A DNA stretch of 64,000 nt from an uncultured Shewanella sp. GTDB lineage: Bacteria > Pseudomonadota > Gammaproteobacteria > Enterobacterales > Shewanellaceae. The notes beneath the pieces were generated by a model that saw only the letters and a list, made by a program, of their open reading frames with translations, searched no databases and was not told the DNA's origin. Shown in pieces: positions 18,747 through 27,538 of the stretch; the first letter of the stretch is position 1, and each line of letters opens with the position of its first letter. The stretch spans positions 1-64,000 of the forward strand of contig NZ_CANLZC010000011.1 of NCBI RefSeq assembly GCF_947495455.1, in the 5' to 3' direction. The translations under genes and the position numbers were made by a program.

Positions 18747-19061
18747 GTTGACTCTGACCTATCGAAGCATAAATAACCGTTAATCTAAGTATAGAAAAAG
18801 ACGCTGACAACTTAATGAATAGTGTGTTTTTTAGCCTAAAAAGTTGAAGTGCATTTGATGGGGTCATTATTTTTAGGCATCAAATATCAGTGTGTTAGTT
18901 TGCCTTTGTTATTATATTAGCGTCATAAGTGAATGTTTAATGTGTCTGATTTTAAAGGTTTTTGTTGTTTTTCTTTATTGTTTTTATTAAAAAAATTTAT
19001 GTGTTCAATGGACAAATTTTAACGTTGAAGGCTATTAACCGCTGCGATTTTCTACTAAGAT
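18747..19061. other. Intergenic region upstream of metK
   Basis: AT-rich with no supported gene. It presumably holds the divergent promoters of the MFS gene and metK. Only the MetJ boxes at its right end are recognisable. Confidence 0.6.
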
Positions 19062-19093
19062 AGACGTCTAGATGTAGATACTTCTACACATTC
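19062..19093 (+). promoter_or_regulatory. MetJ operator (four tandem 8-bp met boxes) before metK
   Basis: A perfect consensus met box AGACGTCT at 19062-19069 is followed in register by AGATGTAG (5/8), ATACTTCT (6/8) and ACACATTC (4/8). MetJ with S-adenosylmethionine binds such tandem boxes cooperatively, giving feedback control of metK 28 bp downstream. Confidence 0.85.
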
Positions 19094-19121
19094 AAATTGT
19101 AATTATACGGGATTATTCATC

Positions 19122-20276
19122 ATGGCAAAGCATTTGTTCACCTCTGAGTCGGTTTCAGAAGGTCATCCTGATAAAATCGCCGATCAGATTTCTGATGCGG
19201 TTCTAGACGCTATTTTAGAGCAAGATCCAAAAGCACGTGTCGCTTGTGAAACTTATGTCAAAACTGGCATGGTGATGGTTGGCGGTGAAGTCACGACATC
19301 GGCATGGGTTGATATAGAAGAAATTACGCGTAAAACCGTTCGAGATATCGGTTATGTTCACTCGGATATGGGATTTGATGCTGATTCATGTGCAGTGTTA
19401 AATGCGATAGGTAAACAGTCTCCAGATATTAACCAAGGTGTTGATCGCGCCGATCCCAAAGCTCAAGGTGCTGGAGATCAAGGGCTTATGTTTGGCTATG
19501 CCAGTAACGAAACCGATGTGTTGATGCCTGCACCTGTCACATATGCACATAAACTGGTTAAGCGTCAATCAGAAGTGCGTAAAGATGGCACGCTACCTTG
19601 GCTACGTCCAGATGCAAAGAGCCAAGTGACATTTGCTTATGATAATAACGGTAAGATTGAAGGTATCGATGCCATCGTATTATCGACTCAGCATTGTGAC
19701 ACTGTGAGCCAAGCTGATTTGATTGAAGGTGTAATGGAAACCATTATTAAGCCTGTGTTGCCCGCGCAATGGTTAAACCGTGACACTAAATATTTTATTA
19801 ACCCTACGGGCCGCTTTGTGATTGGTGGACCCGTTGGCGATTGTGGCTTAACCGGCCGAAAAATTATTGTCGATACATATGGTGGCATGGCAAGACATGG
19901 TGGCGGTGCGTTTTCGGGTAAAGATCCTTCTAAAGTGGATCGCAGTGCAGCATACGCTGCTCGATATGTGGCGAAAAATATTGTTGCAGCTGGTCTGGCT
20001 GAACGTTGTGAATTACAAGTGTCTTATGCGATTGGCGTGGCAGAGCCGACTTCAATCAGTATTGAAACCTTTGGTACGGAAAAGGTCTCTCATGACACTT
20101 TGATTGGGTTAGTGCGCCAACATTTTGATTTACGTCCTTATGGATTGACAGAGATGTTAAATTTAGCTCGCCCAATTTATCAAGCAACGGCGGCTTATGG
20201 CCACTTTGGCCGTAGTGAATTCCCTTGGGAGCAAACGGATAAAGCAGATGTATTGCGCAGCGATGCGGGCCTTTAA
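19122..20276 (+). CDS. metK: S-adenosylmethionine synthetase
   Basis: A 384-residue enzyme that makes S-adenosylmethionine from methionine and ATP. The three-domain layout is complete: [20 protein letters not shown] at the N-terminus with the ATP-site His and Asp, and [12 protein letters not shown] near residue 120. [19 protein letters not shown], near residue 262, is the second family signature. Full family length and no anomalies. It has MetJ boxes upstream, and a strong terminator 40 bp after the stop makes it monocistronic. Confidence 0.98.
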   Translation: MAKHLFTSESVSEGHPDKIADQISDAVLDAILEQDPKARVACETYVKTGMVMVGGEVTTSAWVDIEEITRKTVRDIGYVHSDMGFDADSCAVLNAIGKQSPDINQGVDRADPKAQGAGDQGLMFGYASNETDVLMPAPVTYAHKLVKRQSEVRKDGTLPWLRPDAKSQVTFAYDNNGKIEGIDAIVLSTQHCDTVSQADLIEGVMETIIKPVLPAQWLNRDTKYFINPTGRFVIGGPVGDCGLTGRKIIVDTYGGMARHGGGAFSGKDPSKVDRSAAYAARYVAKNIVAAGLAERCELQVSYAIGVAEPTSISIETFGTEKVSHDTLIGLVRQHFDLRPYGLTEMLNLARPIYQATAAYGHFGRSEFPWEQTDKADVLRSDAGL

Positions 20277-20314
20277 ACTAGATTAATATCTAGTGATGCT
20301 TTTTATTAATCAAC

Positions 20315-20338
20315 AAACCGCCTCTTGGCGGTTTTTTT
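20315..20338 (+). terminator. metK terminator
   Basis: AAACCGCC (20315-20322), loop TCTT, GGCGGTTT (20327-20334) followed by a run of T. Confidence 0.95.
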
Positions 20339-20354
20339 ATAACTTAGGTAAAAA

Positions 20355-20786
20355 ATGGATATTAATCAATTGCAGCTAAATTGGTTAGTCATGGATAATC
20401 GACGAGAAGTCAAAGCTTTCTATCGTCAATTTATGCCTTATGCAAGACTGAAGCGTAAAGAAGCGATAGCAGTACTTCAATTAAGTACCACACAAATAGT
20501 GGCGAGTGTTCGCTTTAGACCAATAGGGGAAATATTGCTTTTGACAGGGTTACTTGTCGATCCGGCTTTTCAAGGTATGGGACTGGCAAAGCTGATAGTC
20601 AATAAAACCTGTTCTCAACTGGAGGAAAAGCCGATTTATTTATTCACTGAAGCTCCCTTAGTGAGTTTTTATCAGTGCAATGGCTTTGTGCAAATTCAGC
20701 AAGGCCCAAATGATATAATGCAACTTTTATTAAAATATCAAAAACAAGGAAAACCCTTGCTTTTGATGCAATACGCCAATCATTGA
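20355..20786 (+). CDS. GNAT-family N-acetyltransferase
   Basis: A 143-residue single GNAT domain. Motif A is seen as LLVDPAFQGMGLAKLIV, where Q-G-x-G-x-A replaces the usual Q/R-x-x-G-x-G/A acetyl-CoA loop. The preceding strand VASVRFRPIGEILLLTG is the beta-4 region, and FYQCNGFVQ is the C-terminal alpha4-beta7 part. The substrate is unknown. It begins 16 bp after the metK hairpin and converges with a second GNAT gene. Confidence 0.8.
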   Translation: MDINQLQLNWLVMDNRREVKAFYRQFMPYARLKRKEAIAVLQLSTTQIVASVRFRPIGEILLLTGLLVDPAFQGMGLAKLIVNKTCSQLEEKPIYLFTEAPLVSFYQCNGFVQIQQGPNDIMQLLLKYQKQGKPLLLMQYANH

Positions 20787-20805
20787 AGCATCACGGATAT
20801 AGGGC

Positions 20806-21351
20806 TTAATCTTTTGTGTGACTCAATAGCAAATAATAGTCACGGTCTTCAAAGGTGAAAAAATCGATGACTTGCATTGCGGCCTTTTGAGTATGGGCAG
20901 CAAAAGAGCGTTCATTTTCATCAGAAATAAAAGTGATCATATAGGGATATTTTATAGCGACTTGTTGTTTTATTTGACTGACTAACCGATTAAATAAGCC
21001 TTGCCCTCGATAATCTGGATGGATCCAAATCGGGCCATATTGGCAGGTATTGTGTTTTGATAGCCCAATAGCTTCAAGTTCAATACCTTGCATTCTTCGT
21101 AACAAGACTTGATAAATTGGCCCACTCTCAAAGAAAGCCCAACTACCAGCAATAACATAAGCTATGATTCGGCTGTTTACTTCTGCAACCCATAGGTATT
21201 CTTTTTCAATGAGTAATGCCAGTTCATTGTGATTGAAGCTTTGTCCTTGCAGCTTATTTGTCTGATTTTGATATAATTCATCTTGTTGGTATGTTTGTTC
21301 TAGCTGTGCTAACGCGCCAATGTCTTTAGCATGAGCGGCTCTGATTTCCAT
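20806..21351 (-). CDS. GNAT-family N-acetyltransferase
   Basis: A 181-residue GNAT protein. The acetyl-CoA loop is in GPIWIHPDYRGQGLFNRLVSQI (R-G-Q-G-L-F), preceded by a strand ending IIAYVIAGSWAF. The final part (SFAAHTQKAAMQVIDFFTFEDRDYYLL) is the usual C-terminal beta-bulge region. The substrate cannot be inferred. It converges with the GNAT gene at 20355 and is divergent from the META-domain lipoprotein gene. Confidence 0.82.
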   Translation of the reverse strand: MEIRAAHAKDIGALAQLEQTYQQDELYQNQTNKLQGQSFNHNELALLIEKEYLWVAEVNSRIIAYVIAGSWAFFESGPIYQVLLRRMQGIELEAIGLSKHNTCQYGPIWIHPDYRGQGLFNRLVSQIKQQVAIKYPYMITFISDENERSFAAHTQKAAMQVIDFFTFEDRDYYLLLSHTKD

Positions 21352-21496
21352 AGTGTTCTCAATCGTACTTTTTAGCGATCATACCGTATTTAGGCTTGTA
21401 TTTGGGGGCGTATCTTTAAACAAATTAACTTTATCTTACTGATTTTTCCGTTATAATTATTAAAATTCAATTAAATTAATAGCTTTGAGAGCAAAT

Positions 21497-21949
21497 ATGA
21501 TGACTTTAAGATGGATCATCGTCAGTGCTGTACTACTGCTTACTGGTTGCCAATCGACAGGAGTGACAGTTGATAGCCAGCTTAAACTGGAAGGGACATG
21601 GCACATTGAGGAAATCAATGGTCAATCGGTTGTCAATTACAGTCCAGCTCAATTGAGTTTTAGCCCAAATGGGGCATTAAGCGGTAATAACAGTTGTAAT
21701 ACCTTCACGGGAAACTATACCTTTATTGATGACGTATTAACCTTATTACCTAAAGCAGGAACAATGAAAGCTTGTGTCGATGCGCTAGAGTCCCAAGAAA
21801 AAAATGTCATGGCATTGATGCCCAAAGTGACTCAAGCGAGATTAGTGAAAACGCAATTAATATTACAAAATAAAGAGGGTAAGACCTTATTGATGCTTAA
21901 AAGAGTGTCTCATGCACAAGGTGATGATATGTCGATGACACCCAATTAA
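21497..21949 (+). CDS. META-domain (HslJ-like) lipoprotein
   Basis: About 150 residues. The N-terminal signal ends in the lipobox LLTG-C, so the protein is expected to be a lipoprotein. The remainder is one META domain: GTWHIEEINGQSVV at the start, LSFSPNGALSGNNSCNTFTGNY in the middle with the conserved N-x-C-N motif, then GTMKACVDALESQE. HslJ-type META domains are linked to heat shock or novobiocin resistance in E. coli, with unknown mechanism. ATG 21497 was chosen over an in-frame TTG at 21485, because GAGAGC then falls at normal spacing. The next gene starts 15 bp after the stop. Confidence 0.85.
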   Translation: MMTLRWIIVSAVLLLTGCQSTGVTVDSQLKLEGTWHIEEINGQSVVNYSPAQLSFSPNGALSGNNSCNTFTGNYTFIDDVLTLLPKAGTMKACVDALESQEKNVMALMPKVTQARLVKTQLILQNKEGKTLLMLKRVSHAQGDDMSMTPN

Positions 21950-21964
21950 TAAGGAAAGCTTCAG

Positions 21965-22405
21965 ATGCAGATCCGTCAAGCTCAACAAAATGATAAAGCA
22001 GCGTTAGTGGTATTTAATCTTGCCATGGCAAAAGAAACAGAAGGTCGAGACTTGAATGTGACACTTCTCTCTCAAGGAGTGAGTCGGTTACTTGAGTCGC
22101 CAGAGAAAGGTTTTTATCTTGTCGCAGACATCAAGGGAGAAATCGTAGGCTCTTTGATGGTCACCTTTGAGTGGAGTGATTGGCAAGCAAAAGATTATTA
22201 TTGGATCCAAAGTGTGTATATTGCGCCTCAATATCGACGTCAAGGGATTTATAGGAAGTTATATCAAGCTGTAAAAGACAGAGCCGAAACTCAAGGTGGT
22301 GCGGCAAGTTTTCGCCTCTATGTTGAGCAGCACAATCAAGTGGCTCAGAATACCTATTCTGCATTGGGAATGGCGCAAAGTCATTATTTATTATTTGAAG
22401 AATAA
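21965..22405 (+). CDS. GNAT-family N-acetyltransferase
   Basis: A 146-residue GNAT domain with a clear motif A: WIQSVYIAPQYRRQGIYRKLY (Q-Y-R-R-Q-G-I). Beta-4 is IVGSLMVTFEWSDW. The C-terminal motif FRLYVEQHNQVAQNTYSALGM is typical of the RimI-like group (N..A...Y...GM). It is preceded by AAGGAAAGC before the ATG, lies 15 bp after the META lipoprotein gene, and is probably co-transcribed with it. Confidence 0.85.
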   Translation: MQIRQAQQNDKAALVVFNLAMAKETEGRDLNVTLLSQGVSRLLESPEKGFYLVADIKGEIVGSLMVTFEWSDWQAKDYYWIQSVYIAPQYRRQGIYRKLYQAVKDRAETQGGAASFRLYVEQHNQVAQNTYSALGMAQSHYLLFEE

Positions 22406-22423
22406 AGCATGTCATGTGGAAAA

Positions 22424-22455
22424 TACAGTCATCAATGTGGGTATTGATGACTGTA
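22424..22455 (-). terminator. glpT terminator
   Basis: A 13-bp perfect stem, TACAGTCATCAAT (22424-22436) and ATTGATGACTGTA (22443-22455), is followed on the minus strand by TTTTCC. It is shared between convergent genes. Confidence 0.8.
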
Positions 22456-22467
22456 AAATCGTTATTA

Positions 22468-23805
22468 TTAATTGACTTTATGATGATGCAGTTTTGGATT
22501 CCAAGCGAGCGCGAGAAATAAGCATGCAAAGAATACCGATGCTATGAGTAAATAAAAACTCGTGTTCCAGCCAGAGTATTCAATGACTGTGCCCATAATC
22601 GCATTGGCGGGAACTGTGCCGACAAAATAGCCAAAGAGACCGGTAAACCCTGCGGCTGTGCCTGCGGCTTTTTTGGGAACTAATTCTAATGCATATAAGC
22701 CTATAAGCATAACAGGGCCATAGATAAGAAAACCTAAAGTGGTGAGTGAGGCCATGTAAATCCAAATTTCATGAATGGGGTTAAGCCAATAAACGAGGAT
22801 GGCGACAAGCATGAGTAATAAGTAAATAATGCCTATTGGCGCTCGTTTACCTTTGAATAATTTATCTGAAAGCCAACCACATAAAATCGTGCCTGGAATG
22901 CCTGCATATTCGAACCAAAAGACTGACCAAGCAGCGTCACTATTTGAAAAGCCTTTACCACTGACAAGATAAGTTGGCGCCCAGTCTGCAATGCCGTAGC
23001 GTAAAAAGTAAATAAAAGCATTTGCTAGGGCAATAAACCACAAATATTTATTGTTAAGAACGTATTTGAAAAAGATTTCTTTTGCCGAGAACTCTTGTTC
23101 AAATTCGTCTTTAGTGACCACGCCGTGATCTTGTTTATATTCTTCTATTGGCGGAAGACCTTCAGATTGTGGCGTATCTCGAACGGTATATAAAATAAAG
23201 ACAACCAGCAATAACGCAGCGATTGCTGGAAAATAGAATAAGCTCTGCCATTGGCCAAATATCATCATGCCCAGTAAGGCTAACGGGCCAATAAGCCCAC
23301 CCCCGACATTATGGGCGACATTCCAGATTGAGACGTATGTACCGCGTTCTTGAGGCGAGAACCAATGGACGAGTGTTCTTCCACAAGGTGGCCAACCCAT
23401 GCCTTGGAACCATCCGTTGAGAAACATTAATATGCCCATAAGGACTAAGCTGTGTAGGGCCCAGCCACTCAGTCCAATGACAAAGTTAATTATGGCAGAA
23501 AGAAATAATCCCGCTGCTAGAAAATAGCGAGCGTTAGAGCGATCGGAGACATTACCCATAAAAAACTTACTTAAGCCGTAAGCAAGTGAAATCATCGACA
23601 GGACAATACCCAGCTGGGCGGTGGTATAGCCTTCTTGTTGAAGATAGGGGATGGCTAAGCTAAAGTTTTTACGAATCAGATAATAGCCAGCGTAGCCCAG
23701 AAAGATCCCTAAAAAGACTTGTCGTCTTAATTTTTTATAGGTGGGATCGATTTCACTTTTAGGACGTTGCTGAATATGTTGAGCGGGCTTAAAAAAACCT
23801 ATCAT
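22468..23805 (-). CDS. glpT: Glycerol-3-phosphate/phosphate antiporter
   Basis: A 445-residue MFS organophosphate:phosphate antiporter of the inner membrane with 12 TM segments. It follows E. coli GlpT closely along its length: EIDPTYKKLRRQVFLGIF near residue 18, YYLIRKNFSLAIPYL with the substrate-site Arg, and GWFQGMGWPPCGRTLVHW. It also has WNVAHNVGGG, PPIEEYK in the central loop, and GTAAGFTGLFGYFVGT. It imports glycerol 3-phosphate in exchange for phosphate. No glpQ or glpK is adjacent. The upstream non-coding region is unusually long (about 850 bp). Confidence 0.95.
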   Translation of the reverse strand: MIGFFKPAQHIQQRPKSEIDPTYKKLRRQVFLGIFLGYAGYYLIRKNFSLAIPYLQQEGYTTAQLGIVLSMISLAYGLSKFFMGNVSDRSNARYFLAAGLFLSAIINFVIGLSGWALHSLVLMGILMFLNGWFQGMGWPPCGRTLVHWFSPQERGTYVSIWNVAHNVGGGLIGPLALLGMMIFGQWQSLFYFPAIAALLLVVFILYTVRDTPQSEGLPPIEEYKQDHGVVTKDEFEQEFSAKEIFFKYVLNNKYLWFIALANAFIYFLRYGIADWAPTYLVSGKGFSNSDAAWSVFWFEYAGIPGTILCGWLSDKLFKGKRAPIGIIYLLLMLVAILVYWLNPIHEIWIYMASLTTLGFLIYGPVMLIGLYALELVPKKAAGTAAGFTGLFGYFVGTVPANAIMGTVIEYSGWNTSFYLLIASVFFACLFLALAWNPKLHHHKVN

Positions 23806-24655
23806 AATGTCGTCGTTATCCGCTGTGAGTGAATTTGAAAGCGGACATAGTGTCTAGGATAGTTTTATCTGTCTAGTTTAAATATAAAGTGCTTTCAAGG
23901 AGAAACAATTCATACACATGTTCTTACTCCATTAAATTTTATTTATCTAATTATTTTTGTTTAATAAAAATTAAGCTGTGAGTTTTTTTTATTACTTGGT
24001 TCTGAAACAAATAGCTCATTTATATGAAACATCAATATACACAAATGTAAAATAGCGAACTTTGAAAATCATTTGATACAAATTTGTTATTTCTTGTCAT
24101 TCATTAAGTCGTGATGATATTTAAAGCGTTAACTTTTATTTGTTCTTTTTATGGAATAGTGATTTTAAATATTGAATGTGGGCTTTATTTTTTACCTCAA
24201 GCGGCAGTTTTTAAATGGATAAATATTATAAATACTATCTTTTATATAAAACAAGGTGTTCTTAATGAGTGAGTAAAAAAGATGTTGAGCATTTGAATGT
24301 TTCTGAATGGTTGTTGTATGGTTTTATTTGTGTTTTATTTGTGTTTTATTTTTGTCTTTATTTTGTTTTTGCCATAGTGGGTTTGTAATTTTATGTGATT
24401 ATTGTTTCTTTTTTGAAAGAGGCGCTTTAATCTTTTGCTTAATAAGTTGATGCTAATATAGTAACTAGCCTTTAGTCACAACTTGATAAGGCTGATTTTA
24501 GCAGTATCAGTCGTACACAAGTGTTAGAACTAAGTATTAGAGCTAAGTACTAGAAGGAAGTGCAAGAACAGAGAGAGCACAAGAACAGAGATTAAATAAT
24601 ACAGTCGTTAGTCTATAGAGCGAGTATATAAAATTAATGTATAGAGTAGGGGGCG
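23806..24655. other. Long AT-rich intergenic region with degenerate tandem repeats
   Basis: No supported gene in about 850 bp. It contains a T-rich stretch with three copies of about GTTTTATTTGT (24320-24352). It also has a degenerate 13-bp tandem array from 24526 (AGAACTAAGTATT, AGAGCTAAGTACT, AGAAGGAAGTGCA), which continues as two longer AGAACAGAG-type units to about 24594. It presumably includes the glpT promoter at its left end. Confidence 0.6.
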
Positions 24656-24748
24656 ATGATGGCAGTGTCTTATAAGTTAATCATAATCTGGTGTGGTTTA
24701 GTCTGGTTAGTGTGGTTTGATATTGTTAATTTAGTCGGCTTTATTTGA
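24656..24748 (+). CDS. Possible 30-aa hydrophobic small protein
   Basis: A short open frame with GTAGGGGG immediately upstream of tandem ATG codons (24656 and 24659). It encodes a mostly hydrophobic Trp-rich peptide (LIIIWCGLVWLVWFDIVNLV), long enough for one membrane helix. Its last eight bases overlap the convergent gene at 24741. The ribosome-binding site and membrane-helix character make it worth listing. Without conservation data it could be chance. Confidence 0.25.
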   Translation: MMAVSYKLIIIWCGLVWLVWFDIVNLVGFI

Positions 24749-25187
24749 TATTACATCCGCTAATATTTTTTGTTTTACTTGTTCTGAGCTGGATTAAATA
24801 GAGAATAGGCAAGGTTATAATGCTAGTGGTTAGCATATCCATAATACTGTGGTACTGCTGATACAGCATGAGTAGGCAATAAAGCAGCATAGAAGATGTC
24901 GCTAAGAGGCGTTTTGTGGTCGATTGACGTGAAAAATAAACCACAAAGACCAAAGCGAGTGCAGTATGGGTACTGTAATCGAGCCCTAATCTAGGCCAAA
25001 TGTTCATTATGTTATCTAACCACATGAGCCCATAAATAAAGCCAGTAGACAATAACACTCCTGTGATTGACTGCCTTAAACTCATCCAATCTTTATTCCG
25101 TGCGACGTTTATCATGGATACGGTAAAAAATACGCCTAGTAACGGAATATAAGTATCTGCAACAAAGTCCCACTCTTGGTATGTCAT
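24741..25187 (-). CDS. Uncharacterised integral membrane protein, faintly PAP2-like
   Basis: A 148-residue protein with about five hydrophobic segments. Two spots recall the C-terminal motifs of membrane PAP2 phosphatases: DYSTHTALALVFV (in place of PSGH) and QQYHSIMDMLTT (in place of R-x5-H-x3-D). The K-x6-RP motif and the Arg are absent, so activity is doubtful. An alternative is an unrelated small membrane protein. It stands alone on the minus strand 74 bp downstream of the RIO kinase gene, possibly co-transcribed with it. Confidence 0.7.
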   Translation of the reverse strand: MTYQEWDFVADTYIPLLGVFFTVSMINVARNKDWMSLRQSITGVLLSTGFIYGLMWLDNIMNIWPRLGLDYSTHTALALVFVVYFSRQSTTKRLLATSSMLLYCLLMLYQQYHSIMDMLTTSIITLPILYLIQLRTSKTKNISGCNIK

Positions 25188-25261
25188 GTCTTGATTTCAT
25201 TATTAAATGGGTCATTGACTTTGTGATTAATGACCCAAGGGTATTGGAAATACGAGTGTCA

Positions 25262-26119
25262 CTAATTACTCATATTTGCTTGCAACATGCGATTTTTTCT
25301 ATCTTGTTCTTCGTCAAAAGCCGCTTGAATTTCAGCGAGTATAGAATCGACATTTGCCGCTTTGTGATTTTCTTTAAAATGACCTGTTAATTCTGTATTG
25401 GGAGTGAGTTTTCCCGATTCAAATAAGGCCCACATTTCTTTTCCATAGCGCGTGTATAAGAGCTCAGGGGCATATTGGCCATAATATTGAGTCATGTTAT
25501 TCACATCACGTTCCAGCATGCGCTTGGCATTATTATTAGCGGCTGCATCAACGGCTTGAGGAAGATCAATAATGACGGGGCCTGTGTGATCTAACAGCAC
25601 ATTAAATTCAGATAAATCCCCATGAATAAGGCCTGCACACAGCATCAGCTGAACATCTTTCATGAGTTTCTTGTGGTGTGTTTTCGCTTGTTCAGGGGTT
25701 AATGTTACGTCATTGAGTCTAGGTGCGACAAAGCCTTGATCATCAGTGATCAGCTCCATTAATAGAACGCCATCAAAGCAGCCATAGGGTTGTGGGACTC
25801 TGACACCAGCATAAGAAAGCCGATACAAGGCATCAACTTCAGCGTTTTGCCATGCTTGCTCTTGCTCTTGCTTACCAAATTTGGAGCCTTTTTCCATTGC
25901 ACGTGCGCGTCGACTATTACGTCCTTTACGCCCCTCGCGGTACTCTACGGCTTTTTTAAAGCTACGTTTATCCACTTCTTTGTAAATTTTAGCGCAACGA
26001 ACATCATGGCCGCAGCGAACCACATAGACATCAGCTTCTTTGCCGCTCATCAGAGGTCTGAGTACTTCATCCACTAAGCCTTCATCGACGAGTGGTTGTA
26101 TTCTTTTTGGAATTTTCAT
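25262..26119 (-). CDS. RIO-type serine protein kinase
   Basis: A 285-residue atypical protein kinase of the RIO1-like family found in many proteobacteria. GKEADVYVVRCGHDVRCAKIY (residues 26-46) is the nucleotide loop plus ATP-site Lys. HGDLSEFN at 166-173 is the catalytic loop (D168, N173), and IIDLPQAV with D185 is the metal-binding loop. A basic stretch (EYREGRKGRNSRRARAM) lies between the first strands, as in RIO proteins. Bacterial substrates are unknown. It is divergent from cobA, 267 bp away. Confidence 0.9.
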   Translation of the reverse strand: MKIPKRIQPLVDEGLVDEVLRPLMSGKEADVYVVRCGHDVRCAKIYKEVDKRSFKKAVEYREGRKGRNSRRARAMEKGSKFGKQEQEQAWQNAEVDALYRLSYAGVRVPQPYGCFDGVLLMELITDDQGFVAPRLNDVTLTPEQAKTHHKKLMKDVQLMLCAGLIHGDLSEFNVLLDHTGPVIIDLPQAVDAAANNNAKRMLERDVNNMTQYYGQYAPELLYTRYGKEMWALFESGKLTPNTELTGHFKENHKAANVDSILAEIQAAFDEEQDRKNRMLQANMSN

Positions 26120-26386
26120 TGGGGTCTTATACCCTACTTAGGCAAGAGATGGAACATATAACGGGATTTTATTTTTTATCTAATATCGTCAGGTTAACAC
26201 AAAAAATAAGGTGATTAGTGTAAAATGATGCAAAATCTGTTTTTACTCATTTAAAAGTAAATCGACATTCCTGTTTGATTCTTTATACCATAAAGCTATA
26301 AATATTATTTTTTATATATTTATTAAGTTATAAGAGACGAGGTATATTGGCGGCTTCAAGTAATCAATATCAAGTGAGTAGTAGTT

Positions 26387-27151
26387 GTGACGAAAACAAG
26401 GGACAATAACCTTAAAGGTAAAGTATGGTTAGTCGGTGCAGGCCCTGGTGATGTCGAGCTACTGACACTAAAGGCATATCGTATTTTACAATCTGCTGAA
26501 GTGGTTTTGTATGATGCACTTATAAGTAAAGAGATCATGTCTGTGTTACCTGAAACCGCTGAAAAAATCCCTGTTGGCAAACGGGCGGGTAAGCACAGTG
26601 TGCCACAAGATAAAATTAATTATATTTTGGTGGAAAAAGGATTAACTGGTAAAAATGTGGTGCGCCTGAAGGGAGGCGATCCTTTCATTTTTGGTCGAGG
26701 TGGCGAAGAGTTACAGGCCATTGTTAAGGCTGGGTTGGATTTTGAAGTCATCCCAGGTATTACTGCGGCTAGTGGCACATCGGCTTATGCTGGTATCCCA
26801 TTGACTCATAGGGATTATGCGCAAGGCGTCACGTTTATGACAGGTCATTGCCAATTAAAAAGTCAACCCATTGATTGGAATTCTTATGCAAATCCTAAGA
26901 ATACCTTAGTGATTTATATGGGGATTTTAAACGCCGACTTGATCAAACAAGGCTTAATTAATGCTGGAAGAAATCCACAGACGCCAGTGGCGATAGTGTC
27001 AAAAGCGACCACATCAGAACAACGCACCTTCATTGGTACCTTAAGTGAATTAGACCGTTTAGCCACCCATTCAGAGTTGGTCATGCCTGCATTAATGATC
27101 ATTGGTGAAGTCGTGCAGCTTGCAGACACGCTTAATTGGTATCACGCATAG
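26387..27151 (+). CDS. cobA: Uroporphyrinogen-III C-methyltransferase
   Basis: A 254-residue single-domain SUMT that methylates uroporphyrinogen III twice with S-adenosylmethionine to precorrin-2, the entry to sirohaem and cobalamin. Family signatures: VWLVGAGPGDVELLTLKA near residue 13, VRLKGGDPFIFGRGGEE near residue 90, VIPGITAASGTSAYAGIPLTHRD near residue 122, and TLVIYMGI. Start is GTG at 26387. There is no fused CysG dehydrogenase/ferrochelatase domain. It is followed 17 bp later by the remains of a di-haem oxidoreductase gene. Confidence 0.95.
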   Translation: MTKTRDNNLKGKVWLVGAGPGDVELLTLKAYRILQSAEVVLYDALISKEIMSVLPETAEKIPVGKRAGKHSVPQDKINYILVEKGLTGKNVVRLKGGDPFIFGRGGEELQAIVKAGLDFEVIPGITAASGTSAYAGIPLTHRDYAQGVTFMTGHCQLKSQPIDWNSYANPKNTLVIYMGILNADLIKQGLINAGRNPQTPVAIVSKATTSEQRTFIGTLSELDRLATHSELVMPALMIIGEVVQLADTLNWYHA

Positions 27152-27168
27152 ATTATATGCTGTTTGAG

Positions 27169-27352
27169 TGGGCTATGGTTACTGTTAATCCACAGGTTAG
27201 TTGCTTACATGATGGTCGAGCTACGAGCGCTTGAAGAAGCGCTCTAATGGCATGGTGGGGAAGCTTTGAATCGTCAGCAAGTTTTTATGGCGTTAACGGC
27301 AACAGAAAGAGAGCAATTGATTGATTTTCTAATGTCTTGGTATTTGAAATAA
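27169..27352 (+). pseudogene. Remnant of a di-haem oxidoreductase (DUF1111/peroxidase-like) gene, C-terminal part
   Basis: Translating around a frameshift gives WAMVTVNPQVSCLHDGRATS in one frame (from 27169). After the shift near 27230 it gives LEEAL, an in-frame TAA, then WHGGEALNRQQVFMAL and TEREQLIDFLMSWYLK, ending at TAA 27350-27352. The pattern LHDGRA....EAI.WHGGEA...R..F..L....R..L..FL.SL is the characteristic C-terminus of di-haem 'thiol oxidoreductase' proteins found beside imelysin genes. The upstream ~400 residues including the haem motifs are missing, so this is a decayed fragment. It lies directly behind cobA and ends before a strong terminator. Confidence 0.72.
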
Positions 27353-27362
27353 TCTTAAAACA

Positions 27363-27399
27363 GAAAAAGCCAATATCAATAATGGGTATTGGCTTTTTC
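27363..27399 (+). terminator. Strong intrinsic terminator after the pseudogene
   Basis: GAAAAAGCCAATA (27363-27375) pairs perfectly with TATTGGCTTTTTC (27387-27399). It was probably the original terminator of the lost gene. Confidence 0.85.
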
Positions 27400-27538
27400 G
27401 TATGTGTGTTGGAGTTCTTTAGTTAAATCTTATGTAAATTGATTTTTAGCGAGCGAGTGAAATAAGTTAATATAAATGAGATTTATTTCGATTTATGATG
27501 TTTTCGTTTTGTAGCTTGTGCTTTTAAAGGGAATTTTT

